Shown here piece after piece: positions 33,073-41,151 of a stretch of 50,367 nt of DNA. The notes below the pieces were generated by a model that worked only from the letters and a program-made list of their open reading frames with translations, made no database searches and had not been told where the DNA came from. The DNA is taken from assembly GCA_019240655.1 (NCBI GenBank), contig JAFAXX010000015.1, positions 1 through 50,367 of the forward strand, in the 5' to 3' direction. A program made the translations under genes and the position numbers. Numbering within the stretch: position 1 is the stretch's first letter; each line of letters starts with the position of its first letter. The stretch comes from Solirubrobacterales bacterium. Lineage in GTDB: Bacteria > Actinomycetota > Thermoleophilia > Solirubrobacterales > Solirubrobacteraceae.

Positions 33073-33930
33073 GTGTCCTTTCTCCACACGATCGTCCTCG
33101 GCGCCCTCGCCGGCTTCACGATCTTCCTCGGGCTGCCGGTGGGACGCTTACAGCTGCTCGGCAGCCGCGCGCGCGTCGCGATGGCGATGCTCTCGGTCGG
33201 CGTGCTGGCCTTCATCTTCGTGGACGTGCTCTCGAACGGCCTCGCGATCGTCGATTCGGCGCTGACGGCGGCCAAGCACCACGACGGGTCGGTGGCGTAC
33301 CTGATCTGGCTCGTGTTCCTGCTCGCGGCCGGTTTCGCCGCCGGCAGCGCCGGGCTGGCATTCCTCGAGCGACGGATGCGCCCGCTGGGGACCCGTACCC
33401 CGCCGATCGCCGGCGGCGCCCAGGCGTTGACCGCGCCGGAGACCGACGCGCTGGCGGCCGAGATCGACACCGCGCGACGGCGGGCCCTGCGGATGGGGCT
33501 GACGATCGCCGCCGCGATCGGCGTGCACAACTTCGCCGAGGGTCTGGCCATCGGCGTTTCGGCGCGGGCGGGCGCGATCAGCCTGGCGACCGTGCTGATC
33601 ATCGGCTTCGCGCTGCACAACGCCACCGAGGGCTTCGGAATCGTCGGGCCGCTCGGCAGCGTCATGCCGTCGTGGCGGTGGATCGGGCTGGCCGGCCTGA
33701 TCGGCGGCGGTCCAACCTTCGTCGGCGCGATGGTCGGCTATGCGGTGACGAGCCATCCGCTCGAGCTGGCGTTCTACGCCACCGCGGGGGGAGCGATCCT
33801 GTACGTGATCGGCGAGGTCTGGAACGGCATGCGGCGCTACGGCCACCGCGAGCTCGGGCTGCTGATGCTGACCGCCGGCTTCATGGTCGGCGTGCTGACC
33901 GACCTGATCGTTACGTTGGGCGGCGCCTGA
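33073..33930 (+). CDS. ZIP-family metal transporter
   Basis: A 285-residue membrane protein with about eight hydrophobic segments. The metal motifs in the central helices are HNFAEGLAIGVS and ALHNATEGFGIVG, as in ZIP importers. A His-poor cytoplasmic loop (about 105-140, Glu/Asp/Arg) separates the halves. GTG start 33073. Substrate (Zn, Fe or Mn) is not evident; the iron/manganese-type box upstream favours Fe or Mn. Confidence 0.9.
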   Translation: MSFLHTIVLGALAGFTIFLGLPVGRLQLLGSRARVAMAMLSVGVLAFIFVDVLSNGLAIVDSALTAAKHHDGSVAYLIWLVFLLAAGFAAGSAGLAFLERRMRPLGTRTPPIAGGAQALTAPETDALAAEIDTARRRALRMGLTIAAAIGVHNFAEGLAIGVSARAGAISLATVLIIGFALHNATEGFGIVGPLGSVMPSWRWIGLAGLIGGGPTFVGAMVGYAVTSHPLELAFYATAGGAILYVIGEVWNGMRRYGHRELGLLMLTAGFMVGVLTDLIVTLGGA

Positions 33931-33937
33931 GGCGTCC

Positions 33938-33984
33938 GCCGCGGCGCAGGCTCACGCCGCGGCGCAGGCTCACGCCGCGGCGCC
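33938..33984. repeat. 18-base tandem repeat between convergent genes
   Basis: Two perfect copies of an 18-base unit, GCCGCGGCGCAGGCTCAC, and a third partial copy lie between the ZIP stop (33930) and the end of the small minus-strand gene (33989). Each unit holds the palindrome GCCGCGGC, so it could form stems on either strand and act as a shared terminator. Confidence 0.8.
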
Positions 33985-33988
33985 GGAG

Positions 33989-34204
33989 TCAGTCTTCGTC
34001 TTCGTGCTGCTCGCGCCAGCGCAGCGAGGCAGCCTCCGCGCTGGCCGAGTGGCGGTTGGGGACGACGCGATCGTCCTCGGCGGGCGACAGCGGCGCCGGG
34101 TGGTCGACATCTTCCTCGGGATGCCGCTCGGCCCACCGGATGGCCGCCGCATCCACGCTGCGCGAGGCGCCGCGCTCGTTCTCGGATGCAGGGTGCTCGG
34201 ACAT
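33989..34204 (-). CDS. Small acidic protein with internal repeat
   Basis: A 71-residue frame (MSEHPASENERGASRSVDAAAIRWAERH...). The motif AA-x2-RW-x-E-x-H-x2-ED occurs twice, at ~19-32 and near the end (EAASLRWREQHEDED). The coding sense is supported by its balanced amino acid use and an ATG; the opposite strand has only an upstream extension of the GH15 frame. Function unknown. Confidence 0.5.
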   Translation of the reverse strand: MSEHPASENERGASRSVDAAAIRWAERHPEEDVDHPAPLSPAEDDRVVPNRHSASAEAASLRWREQHEDED

Positions 34205-34279
34205 CGACTTAGCCTAGCGGCGCCGGCCGCAACCGTCCAGACGCCCGTCGTGATCCCGGTAGGCTCCCGCGGCACGCCG

Positions 34280-36063
34280 ATGACCCCCAGCATCCCGCTG
34301 CCCCGACACGACGCTCCGCTCACCGGCGGCTCCCCGTTTCCGCCGATCGCGGACTACGCGCTTCTCTCCGACTGCCACACGGGAGCGCTCCTCGCCCCCG
34401 ACGGGAGCATCGAGTGGATGTGCCTGCCCCGATTCGACGGGGCGAGCGTGTTCGGCTCGCTGCTCGATCGCCGGGCCGGATCGTTCCGGGTCGGCCCGTA
34501 CGGGTTGATGGTCCCGCTGTCGGTGCGCTACGTCCCCGGGACCATGCTGCTCGAGACGACGTGGATGACCCCCTCGGGCTGGATCGTGGTGCGCGACGCG
34601 ATGACGATCGGCACCTGGCAGGACGGCAACAGCGACGGCACGACGCACACCCGCCCGCCCACCGACGAGGATGCCGAGCACGTCCTTTTGCGGATGATCG
34701 AGTGCACGCAGGGTCAGGTGCAGGTGGAAGCGGTGTGCGAGCCGATGTTCGACTACCGGCGCACACCCGCGCGGTGGGAGTTGCTCGACTGCGACTGGTG
34801 CGCCGCCGAGGCCACCGACGGGATCACCCGCCTGCGCGTGGTCTCGGACCTGCGGATCGGGATCGAGGGCAACCGGACCCGCGCTCGGCACACGATGTCT
34901 GAGGGCGAGCAGCGGTTCATTGCCCTGGCCTGGGGACGCGAGCTGGACTGCCCGACCGACATGAAGGACGCGTTCCGGCGCATGCGGGCGACCGCGCATT
35001 ACTGGCGCAGCTGGCTGGCCGCCGGACGCTTCCCCGACCATCGGTGGCGGAGGCAGCTGCAGCGGTCCGCCCTGACGCTGAAGGCGCTCACCTACGCCCC
35101 GACCGGGGCCACCGTCGCGGCGGCGACCACGTCGCTGCCGGAGACGCCGGGCGGCGAGCGCAACTGGGACTACCGGTACTGCTGGATGCGCGATGCGACG
35201 TTCACGTTGTGGGGACTGCACGCGCTCGGATTCGATTGGGAGGCGGACGACTTCATGCAGTTCGTCGCCGACCTCGAGCGCGACGGCGACGGCGCGCTGC
35301 AGATCATGTACGGCCTCGGCGGAGAGCGCGACCTGCACGAACAGGAGCTCGGGCACACCAAGATGGGCGGTCACATCCCGCAGCGCCTGTGGCCGGTGCT
35401 CCAGGCCCAGGTACGGCGCGCGCTCGAGGTGTGGCGGATGCCCGACCAGGGCATCTGGGAGGCCCGCGGGCGCCCCCGCCATTACGTCTCCTCGAAGCTG
35501 ATGTGCTGAGTGGCGGCCGATCGCGGCGCGCGCCTGGCCGAGCTCGAGGGCGAGAGCGACCTGGCGCGGCAGTGGCAGGCCGCGGCCGACGAGATCCGGG
35601 CCGACATCCTCGAGCACGGTGTCTCCGAGCGCGGCATCTTCCGCCAGCACTATGAGACCGACGCGCTCGACGCCTCGACCCTCCTGACTGCGCTCGTGCG
35701 CTTCCTGCCCGCGGATGACGCCTGCGCGCCACCGTGCTGGCGATCGCGGGCGAGCTGCAGGAGAACGGCTTCGTGCTCCGCTACAAGGTGCGGGAGACCG
35801 ATGACGGGCTGAGCGGCGAGGAGGGAACCTTCCTGATCTGCTCGTTCTGGCTCGTCTCCGCCCTCTCGGAGATCGGCGAGCGCGAGCGGGCGGCGGCCCT
35901 TTGCGAGCGGCTGCTCGCGCACGCCTCAGCGCTTGGGCTCTACGCCGAGGAGCTCGAGGCGAGCACCGGGCGTCACCTGGGCAACTTCCCGCAGGCGTTC
36001 ACGCACCTCGCGCTGATCAACGCGGTCCTGCACGTGATCGCCGACGAGGAAGCCACGGCGTGA
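34280..36063 (+). pseudogene. GH15 glucoamylase/trehalase-like pseudogene
   Basis: The frame starts at ATG 34280 (PPIADYALLSDCHTGALLAPDGSIEWMCLPRFDG, the GH15 N-domain) and has the catalytic-barrel block NWDYRYCWMRDATFTLWGLHALGF. Three lesions are visible. First, about 35 residues seem deleted in frame near 35355, between GERDLHEQELG and HTKMGGHIPQRLWP; this part normally carries the GY-x-GS-x-PVRIGN-x-A-x2-Q motif. Second, TGA at 35507-35509 replaces the expected Trp in SSKLMCWVA. Third, one base is missing near 35720, shifting the frame before ATVLAIAGELQ. The last part (LGLYAEELEASTGRHLGNFPQAFTHLALINAVLH) is intact. Such enzymes hydrolyse trehalose or maltosides in the cytoplasm. Confidence 0.85.
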
Positions 36064-36928
36064 GCCGCAGCCGGGGCGTCTCCAGCCCCGCGCTCACCTG
36101 ATGGGGGACCAGCGCCCAGGTGTCCTCGACGAAGATCAGGTCGCCGCGGACCTGAAGGCCGCGCGGGCGTGAGGCGCCGGGTCCCTCGGCGTGCGCGGTC
36201 AGGCACGCCAGACCGGGCTGGAACGGGATCCCGGCCGGCGCGCCGTCGATTGCGACCCAGCGCGCGGCGGCGTCGACGTGGACGGGGACCCGGACCGCGA
36301 AGGGAAACCCGTCGGGGGAGACCAGCGACAGCACCGCCGTCTCGTACCGGGTGCCGAGCTCGGCGATCCGCGGGCTCCAGGCGCTGGCGCCGCCGCCGGG
36401 ACGGGCGTGGAAGCGCTCGGGTTCCTCGGATTGGCCCGAGCGGACCTCCTCCATGTGGGCGTCGTAGAGCTCCGGCTCGGCCGCGATGTTCCCTTCCGGC
36501 CACACGTAGACGCGCTCGGGCCGGACATGGACGTAGATGCGATCGAGGTACCGGCCGAGCCTGCCGGAAACGCGCCCGGCGGAGCCGGCCGGTTTCTCGC
36601 GCGACTCGCGGGCGTAGCGCGCCCGGTTGGCGCCGGGGTCCCGGTCGTCGACCTGCGCGGAGCCCTGAACCAGCACCATCGGCGGCCGGGGGAGACCGCT
36701 GCGGGCGGGGTCGGAGAACAGCAGCGCCACGAGCGGATTGGCGCGCGCCTCGTCGGCCTTCTTGGGGTAGCCGAGACTCGTGGTGACGTCGATGCACGGC
36801 GCGCCGGGGCGGTAGTACGGGGTGACCGGCCAGGTGACCGGCTGCCCGGCTCGGCCCACCGTGGTCAGCTCGGTCGTGGCGAACTGGGCGAAGACGGCCT
36901 GAACCGCCGGAGGGAGGGATGCCGTCAC
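36017..36928 (-). CDS. Pyridoxamine 5'-phosphate oxidase-family protein
   Basis: A 303-residue protein with a split-barrel flavin-binding N-half (VTWPVTPYYRPGAPCIDVTTSLGYPKKADEARANPLVALLFSD). A second half (YETAVLSLVSPDGFPFAVRVPVHVD) looks like another barrel. Members bind FMN, F420 or haem, and the reaction is not assignable. GTG 36928 follows TATACT by six bases, fitting a leaderless start. Its 3' end overlaps the tail of the GH15 pseudogene by 47 bases, convergently. Confidence 0.8.
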   Translation of the reverse strand: MTASLPPAVQAVFAQFATTELTTVGRAGQPVTWPVTPYYRPGAPCIDVTTSLGYPKKADEARANPLVALLFSDPARSGLPRPPMVLVQGSAQVDDRDPGANRARYARESREKPAGSAGRVSGRLGRYLDRIYVHVRPERVYVWPEGNIAAEPELYDAHMEEVRSGQSEEPERFHARPGGGASAWSPRIAELGTRYETAVLSLVSPDGFPFAVRVPVHVDAAARWVAIDGAPAGIPFQPGLACLTAHAEGPGASRPRGLQVRGDLIFVEDTWALVPHQVSAGLETPRLRLTPWLPRRRSRAGPR

Positions 36929-36955
36929 GGCGCGAGTATATGCCCGCGCCGAGCC

Positions 36956-37585
36956 TCAGTCGGAGTATCCGGGCTCGCCCGGGAGCACGATCCGCGCGGT
37001 CTCCCCCGAGCCGATCACCCGGGGCTGCACGGGGCTCACCGCGCGGCCGCGCGCGTGGACCAGCAGCGCCTGCGCGCTGGCGAAGCCGGAGAGCTGCTCC
37101 AGGTGCTTGATCGTCGGGAAGACGAGCAGCAGTTCCCCGCGCGCGGCCGCCGCAAGCGCCTCTGACGGCGCATACCATCGCGCGGCGACCACCTCGCTGC
37201 CGTCGACCACCGCGCGTGCTCCCGCCGGCGCGCAGGCGAGATAGAACCAGGTGTCGAAGCGAATCTTCACCTCGGCTGGGGTGATCCAGCGGGAGAACGG
37301 CAACAGACCGTCGGGAGCGGCGAGCTCGATGCCGGCCTCCTCCCGAAGCTCACGGAGCGCGGCGGCGCGGAGCGCGCGATCCCCCTGCCCTTCGCGGCGA
37401 TCGACGGCGCCCCCCGGGAACACCCACGCTCCGCCCATGAACCGCGCGGCGGGATTGCGGCGTACGAGCAGCACCTCCAGTCGCTCCGCGCCGCCCCGGA
37501 CCAGCATCACCGTCGCGGCGAGGCGCGGCACGGCCACCGCGCCGAGATTCAGCTCCTCGCCCGGGCCCGGTCGATCCACCTCCAT
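36956..37585 (-). CDS. Nudix hydrolase
   Basis: A 209-residue enzyme splitting a nucleoside diphosphate linked to another group X. The Nudix box is [13 protein letters not shown]2-E...[16 protein letters not shown], with a longer spacer after the first Gly-Gly than the classical motif, as in NUDT8/NUDT19-like proteins. An extra ~60-residue C-terminal segment follows ([21 protein letters not shown]). ATG 37585 follows TAGGGT by six bases, a leaderless start. Confidence 0.85.
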   Translation of the reverse strand: MEVDRPGPGEELNLGAVAVPRLAATVMLVRGGAERLEVLLVRRNPAARFMGGAWVFPGGAVDRREGQGDRALRAAALRELREEAGIELAAPDGLLPFSRWITPAEVKIRFDTWFYLACAPAGARAVVDGSEVVAARWYAPSEALAAAARGELLLVFPTIKHLEQLSGFASAQALLVHARGRAVSPVQPRVIGSGETARIVLPGEPGYSD

Positions 37586-37628
37586 GGGCCGACCCTAGCG
37601 CGGCAAGCACCCCCGGCGCGCCCGTCGC

Positions 37629-37641
37629 TACGCTACGCCGC
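37629..37641 (+). promoter_or_regulatory. -10 box for leaderless rubredoxin mRNA
   Basis: TACGCT (37629-37634) ends seven bases before GTG 37642. No Shine-Dalgarno is present, so transcription probably begins at the GTG. The divergent Nudix start lies at 37585, so this ~56-base gap serves two leaderless genes. Confidence 0.5.
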
Positions 37642-37803
37642 GTGAAGTGGATGTGCGAGTCCTGCGGGTTCATCTATGACCCGGACGAAGGCGACCCGGA
37701 CGGCGGGATACCTCCCGGCACCGCCTTCGAGGACATCCCCGAGACCTGGTTCTGTCCGGTCTGCGGGGCGCGCAAGCGGGATTTCTCTCCTTACGAGGAA
37801 TAG
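37642..37803 (+). CDS. Rubredoxin
   Basis: A 53-residue iron protein, [53 protein letters not shown] in outline, with the four Fe ligands in C-x2-C-G at residues 5 and 8 and C-P-x-C-G near 38-41. It carries single electrons, often to alkane hydroxylases or oxidases, but no partner is adjacent. The size is normal and the GTG start lies next to a TACGCT -10 box. Confidence 0.95.
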   Translation: MKWMCESCGFIYDPDEGDPDGGIPPGTAFEDIPETWFCPVCGARKRDFSPYEE

Positions 37804-37886
37804 GGGCTCGGCCCGCCGGAGCGCTCGCCGGCGCGAGAGCCACGCCACGGGGCGCGCTCTGCGCGCCCTCTCATCCGTCGCTGTGG

Positions 37887-38099
37887 CTATTCGAGGACCA
37901 CGAGGGTCTCGCCCTCGGAGACCGACTGGCCCTCCTCGCAGAGGATCTCTGTCACCGTGCCCGGATCCTCGGCCTCGACCGGCATCTCCATCTTCATCGA
38001 CTCGAGGATCACGACGGTGTCGCCCTCCCGCACGCTGTCGCCGACCTCGACTTCGATCTTCCAGACGGTGCCCGTGATGTGGGCGTCGACCTCGGGCAA
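37887..38099 (-). CDS. Biotin/lipoyl carrier domain protein
   Basis: A 70-residue single-domain biotin carrier. The attachment site is K36 in ESMKMEMP, and the domain has the full swivelling fold (MPEVDAHITGTVWKIEVEVGDSVREGD to EGETLVVLE). TTG 38099 is chosen because AAAGGAG lies upstream at the right distance. Stand-alone carriers serve acyl-CoA carboxylases in actinobacteria, so it may work with the carboxyltransferase at 49160. Confidence 0.9.
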   Translation of the reverse strand: MPEVDAHITGTVWKIEVEVGDSVREGDTVVILESMKMEMPVEAEDPGTVTEILCEEGQSVSEGETLVVLE

Positions 38100-38184
38100 C
38101 TGCGGCTCCTTTGCTCGTGACGGGTGCGAGCAGGATAGTGACGCCGAGGTCGGGCCACGGCCGCGATGGCGTAGCCTGCCAGCC

Positions 38185-38583
38185 GTGGGACCACCTGACG
38201 CCGCCTCGGACCTCGACTTCGACCTGCTCGCCGCGTCGTTGCGGGCGGACGTCCGGGACGTTGAGACGTTCCTCGAGACGTTGGCCGTGAAGCTCGAAGA
38301 GGCGGTGCCGGGCCGGGTGCGCGTCGACCGTCGGCGCGCGGGGTTATTTGGAGGCAAGCACGTCCAAGCGGTCGAGGTCGACGTCGGGGAGCGGCGGCTC
38401 GAGCTGCGCCACGACGCCGGTGGGCTCGATGCCAGTGCCAGCCGGGTCTCCGGGGGAATCGTGCTGAAGCGCGAGCCACTGGGCGTCGACGAGTGGCTGG
38501 CGGCGCTGGCGGAGGCGCTGGCGGCGGAGGCGCGGCGCAGCGGAGCGACCCGGCGGGCGCTGGAGCGGCTACTGATGCAATGA
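38185..38583 (+). CDS. Uncharacterised 132-residue protein
   Basis: A soluble, acidic/basic mixed protein. Residues ~20-80 (VRDVETFLETLAVKLEEAVPGRVRVDRRRAGLFGGKHVQAVEVDVGERRLELR) resemble a small alpha/beta domain, followed by an Ala/Arg helix. GTG start; TAGCCT (38172-38177) lies seven bases before it. Ten bases separate it from the metal-binding-domain gene, so they probably form an operon. No known function. Confidence 0.75.
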   Translation: MGPPDAASDLDFDLLAASLRADVRDVETFLETLAVKLEEAVPGRVRVDRRRAGLFGGKHVQAVEVDVGERRLELRHDAGGLDASASRVSGGIVLKREPLGVDEWLAALAEALAAEARRSGATRRALERLLMQ

Positions 38584-38593
38584 GGAGTGATCG

Positions 38594-39496
38594 ATGGGAT
38601 TTCTGAGACGGGACGAGGACAACCAGATCGAGCAGGCCGGTCCGGGCGAGTTCGCGCCCGACGCGGCGCCGAGCTCGGGCGAGTATCAGGCGGGATCGCT
38701 GGCCGGGATCCCCTCGTCGGGCCGTGAGCGGATCGAGCGGATGAAGCGGGAGGTGGGGCGCGGGTTCTTCACCAGCGACCTCTCGGTCAACGAGTTCCTG
38801 CTCGTCAAGCAGGCGGGCTTCGAGCCGCTCGGGCTGGTGCTCGGTAGCTCGATCTACCACATCGGCTTCCAGCAGGCGATGTGGAATCAGAGCCAGGAGC
38901 TCGGGGTGCTGACCCAGGCGATGTACCACGCCCGTGAGCTGGCGATGACCCGGATGGAGGAGGAGGCCGACCAGCTCGGCGCCGACGGGATCGTCGGCGT
39001 GCGGCTCGAGATCGGGCGCTACGACTGGGGTGCCGACCTGGCCGAGTTCATCGCGGTGGGCACGGCCGTCCGTCACCGCGGCGGCGAGCTCCATCGGGCC
39101 CCGAACGGCCGCCCGTTCGCCTCCGACCTGAGCGGCCAGGACTTCGCCACCCTGCTGCGCGCCGGCTACCGGCCGGTCGGGATGGTGATGGGCAACTGCG
39201 TCTACCACGTCGGGCGCCAGGGGATGCTGGCGTCGTTGAAGCAGCTCGGCCGCAACGTCGAGATGCCCAACTACACGCAGGCGTTGTACGAGGCACGCGA
39301 GCTGGCGATGGAGCGAATGCAGACCGAGGCCGATGGGCTCGAGTCGGCCGGGATCGTCGGGGCGCGGATCGTCGAGCGCAGTCATGGTTGGGGCTCGCAC
39401 GTGATCGAGTTCTTCGCCATCGGCACGGCGGTCGTGGTGACCGCCGAGTCGCACGAGATCGAGAAGCCGGCGATGGTGCTGCCGCTGACCGGGTGA
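38594..39496 (+). CDS. Protein with two tandem heavy-metal-binding (YbjQ-like) domains
   Basis: A 300-residue protein made of two copies of the YbjQ/DUF74-like domain. Copy 1 (~58-160) has FTSDLSVNEFLLVKQAGFEPLGLVLGSSIYHIG ... ELAMTRMEEEADQLGADGIVGVRLE. Copy 2 (~178-290) has FASDLSGQDFATLLRAGYRPVGMVMGNCVYHVG ... ELAMERMQTEADGLESAGIVGARI. The N-terminal 55 residues are unrelated. Single-domain forms assemble as pentamers; the tandem form is less usual. Function is not established. Confidence 0.8.
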   Translation: MGFLRRDEDNQIEQAGPGEFAPDAAPSSGEYQAGSLAGIPSSGRERIERMKREVGRGFFTSDLSVNEFLLVKQAGFEPLGLVLGSSIYHIGFQQAMWNQSQELGVLTQAMYHARELAMTRMEEEADQLGADGIVGVRLEIGRYDWGADLAEFIAVGTAVRHRGGELHRAPNGRPFASDLSGQDFATLLRAGYRPVGMVMGNCVYHVGRQGMLASLKQLGRNVEMPNYTQALYEARELAMERMQTEADGLESAGIVGARIVERSHGWGSHVIEFFAIGTAVVVTAESHEIEKPAMVLPLTG

Positions 39497-39513
39497 CCGT
39501 AAGCTCGCTGCCG

Positions 39514-40284
39514 ATGCCGGACCTCGAGCTCAAGCCGCAGGTCTACCGCGACCCGCGCCCGAAGGAGTACTTCGATCGCTTCCACGAGCTGGTGCGCGCG
39601 CGCGAGCCCGAGGCGCGCGTGTACGAGGTCGTACGGGTGGTCACCGTGATGTGGGCGCTGACCGCCTTCCGGGCGCGCGGCATCGGGAGCGAGAACGTGC
39701 CCAACGGGCCCGTCATCCTCGCGCCGAATCACGCCTCGTTCATGGATCACTTCTTCACCGGGGCATTCATCCGCCGGCGGGTGCAGTTCATGGGCAAGTC
39801 GCAGCTGTTCAAAGGCGTGGGCGGCTGGGTGTTCAGCCACGGCGGCGTCTTCCCGGTCCGTCGCGGACACGCGGACGAGGAGGCGTTCACGACCGCGTTC
39901 ACCGTGCTCGAGCGCGGCGGGGCGGTGGTGATGTACTGCGAGGGCGGGCGCTCGCGCACCGGGCAGCTCGCCTCCGAGGCGCGGCCGGGCATCGGGCGGC
40001 TGGCGCTCGAGTCGGGCGCGCCGGTGGTGCCGGTGGCCGTGCTCGGCTCACACCAGGTGCGCAACTGGAAGCGGCTGCGGTTTCCGCGCGTGACCGTGCG
40101 CTACGGGGACCCGTTCCGGTTCGAGCGGACGGCGGAGACGGCCCGCGCGCAGCAGCAGGACGCGGCGGAGTACATCCTCGCGCGGATCACCGAGCTTCAC
40201 GCCGAGCTGTCGCGGCTCGGTCACCGGGGCGCGCTGAAGGCGGCGCGGCGGGCGGGGCGGGGGGCGGTGGCGGCGGCGCCGTGA
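39514..40284 (+). CDS. 1-acylglycerol-3-phosphate acyltransferase-type protein
   Basis: A 256-residue acyltransferase of the PlsC/LPLAT superfamily: NHASFMDH (catalytic NHx4D), FPVRRGHAD, and CEGGRSRTGQLASEARPG (phosphate-binding). It probably acylates lysophosphatidate or a related glycerolipid at the membrane. ATG 39514 follows TAAGCT by eight bases. GTG 39493 would overlap the previous stop (GTGA) and is an alternative, with coupled translation. Confidence 0.88.
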   Translation: MPDLELKPQVYRDPRPKEYFDRFHELVRAREPEARVYEVVRVVTVMWALTAFRARGIGSENVPNGPVILAPNHASFMDHFFTGAFIRRRVQFMGKSQLFKGVGGWVFSHGGVFPVRRGHADEEAFTTAFTVLERGGAVVMYCEGGRSRTGQLASEARPGIGRLALESGAPVVPVAVLGSHQVRNWKRLRFPRVTVRYGDPFRFERTAETARAQQQDAAEYILARITELHAELSRLGHRGALKAARRAGRGAVAAAP

Positions 40285-40304
40285 GGCCGCCGATCACCGG
40301 CAGC

Positions 40305-41063
40305 TCATCCGGCGATTGGCGACCGGCCGCTCAGCCATGACGCGAACGTCGTCTCACCGCGGAACTCGGGGTCCGGGTAGCTCAGCGCGCCCGCTTGGAG
40401 CGGGGCGCCGATGCGCGGCGGAAGCGGCAGCCCCAGCGCCAGCAGCCGCCGGTCCTGGCGCTCGGCCCAGACTCGCGCGAGCATGCTCAACGTCTGGACC
40501 TCCGGGCCGGCGATGGTGACGCTGGCCGGCGAGGGCGGGCGGCCAGCCGCCTCGGCCACCGCGCGACCCGCTTCCGCCGCGGCGATCGGCTGCAGCACGG
40601 CGTTCGAGCGCGGGCTGATCCGCCACCGGCCTAACCACTGAAGTCCAGCGGCCACGAGCTCATGGAACTGCGTGCTGCGGACGATCGACCATGGCACCGG
40701 GCCCTCGCGGACGATCTCCTCCTGCGCGAGCTTGGCACGGTAGTAGCCGGTCGGCACCTGCTCGATACCGACGATCGACACGCAGAGGACGTGACTCACC
40801 CCAGCGCGCGCCGCCGCCTGCACGAGCCGCCGCGCGCCGTCGACCAGCACCGGCTCCGGGCGCCGGGGCGAGCCGTTGCTCGTATCGATGACGACGTCGA
40901 CACCGGCCAGGGCGGCATCGAGGCCACTGCCGTCGACCAGGTCGACGCGATACTCGCCCGACCGTCGGGCGAGTACCCGCACCTCAGCGGCCTGCTCGCG
41001 TAGCGCATCGGCCACATGCCGACCGAGTGTTCCCGTACCGCCGACTACCGCAAACACGCTCAT
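40305..41063 (-). CDS. NmrA-like NAD(P)-binding protein
   Basis: A 252-residue Rossmann protein starting MSVFAVVGGTGTLGRHVADALREQAAEVRVLARRSGE. The glycine motif GGTGTLG is typical of NmrA-like and atypical SDR families. SIVGIEQVPTGYYRAKLAQE carries a Y-x3-K pair as in short-chain dehydrogenases. Substrate unknown; relatives include redox sensors and quinone-related enzymes. TAGGAT lies upstream of the ATG. Confidence 0.85.
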   Translation of the reverse strand: MSVFAVVGGTGTLGRHVADALREQAAEVRVLARRSGEYRVDLVDGSGLDAALAGVDVVIDTSNGSPRRPEPVLVDGARRLVQAAARAGVSHVLCVSIVGIEQVPTGYYRAKLAQEEIVREGPVPWSIVRSTQFHELVAAGLQWLGRWRISPRSNAVLQPIAAAEAGRAVAEAAGRPPSPASVTIAGPEVQTLSMLARVWAERQDRRLLALGLPLPPRIGAPLQAGALSYPDPEFRGETTFASWLSGRSPIAG

Positions 41064-41151
41064 CAGAAGCAGATGATCCTACGCCAGGATCAGTGCTTCG
41101 AGTGGCCGCGGGCGGGGCGCGCTCTGCTCGGGCCGGTGGCCACACTGGGCG

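Noticed and set aside
35507..35509. TGA read as Trp or another amino acid
   Set aside because: TGA ends many intact genes here, and the same gene also has a frameshift and a deletion, so decay or error explains it better.
38009..39454. 481-codon minus-strand frame
   Set aside because: Antisense to the two-domain metal-binding protein; no family features.
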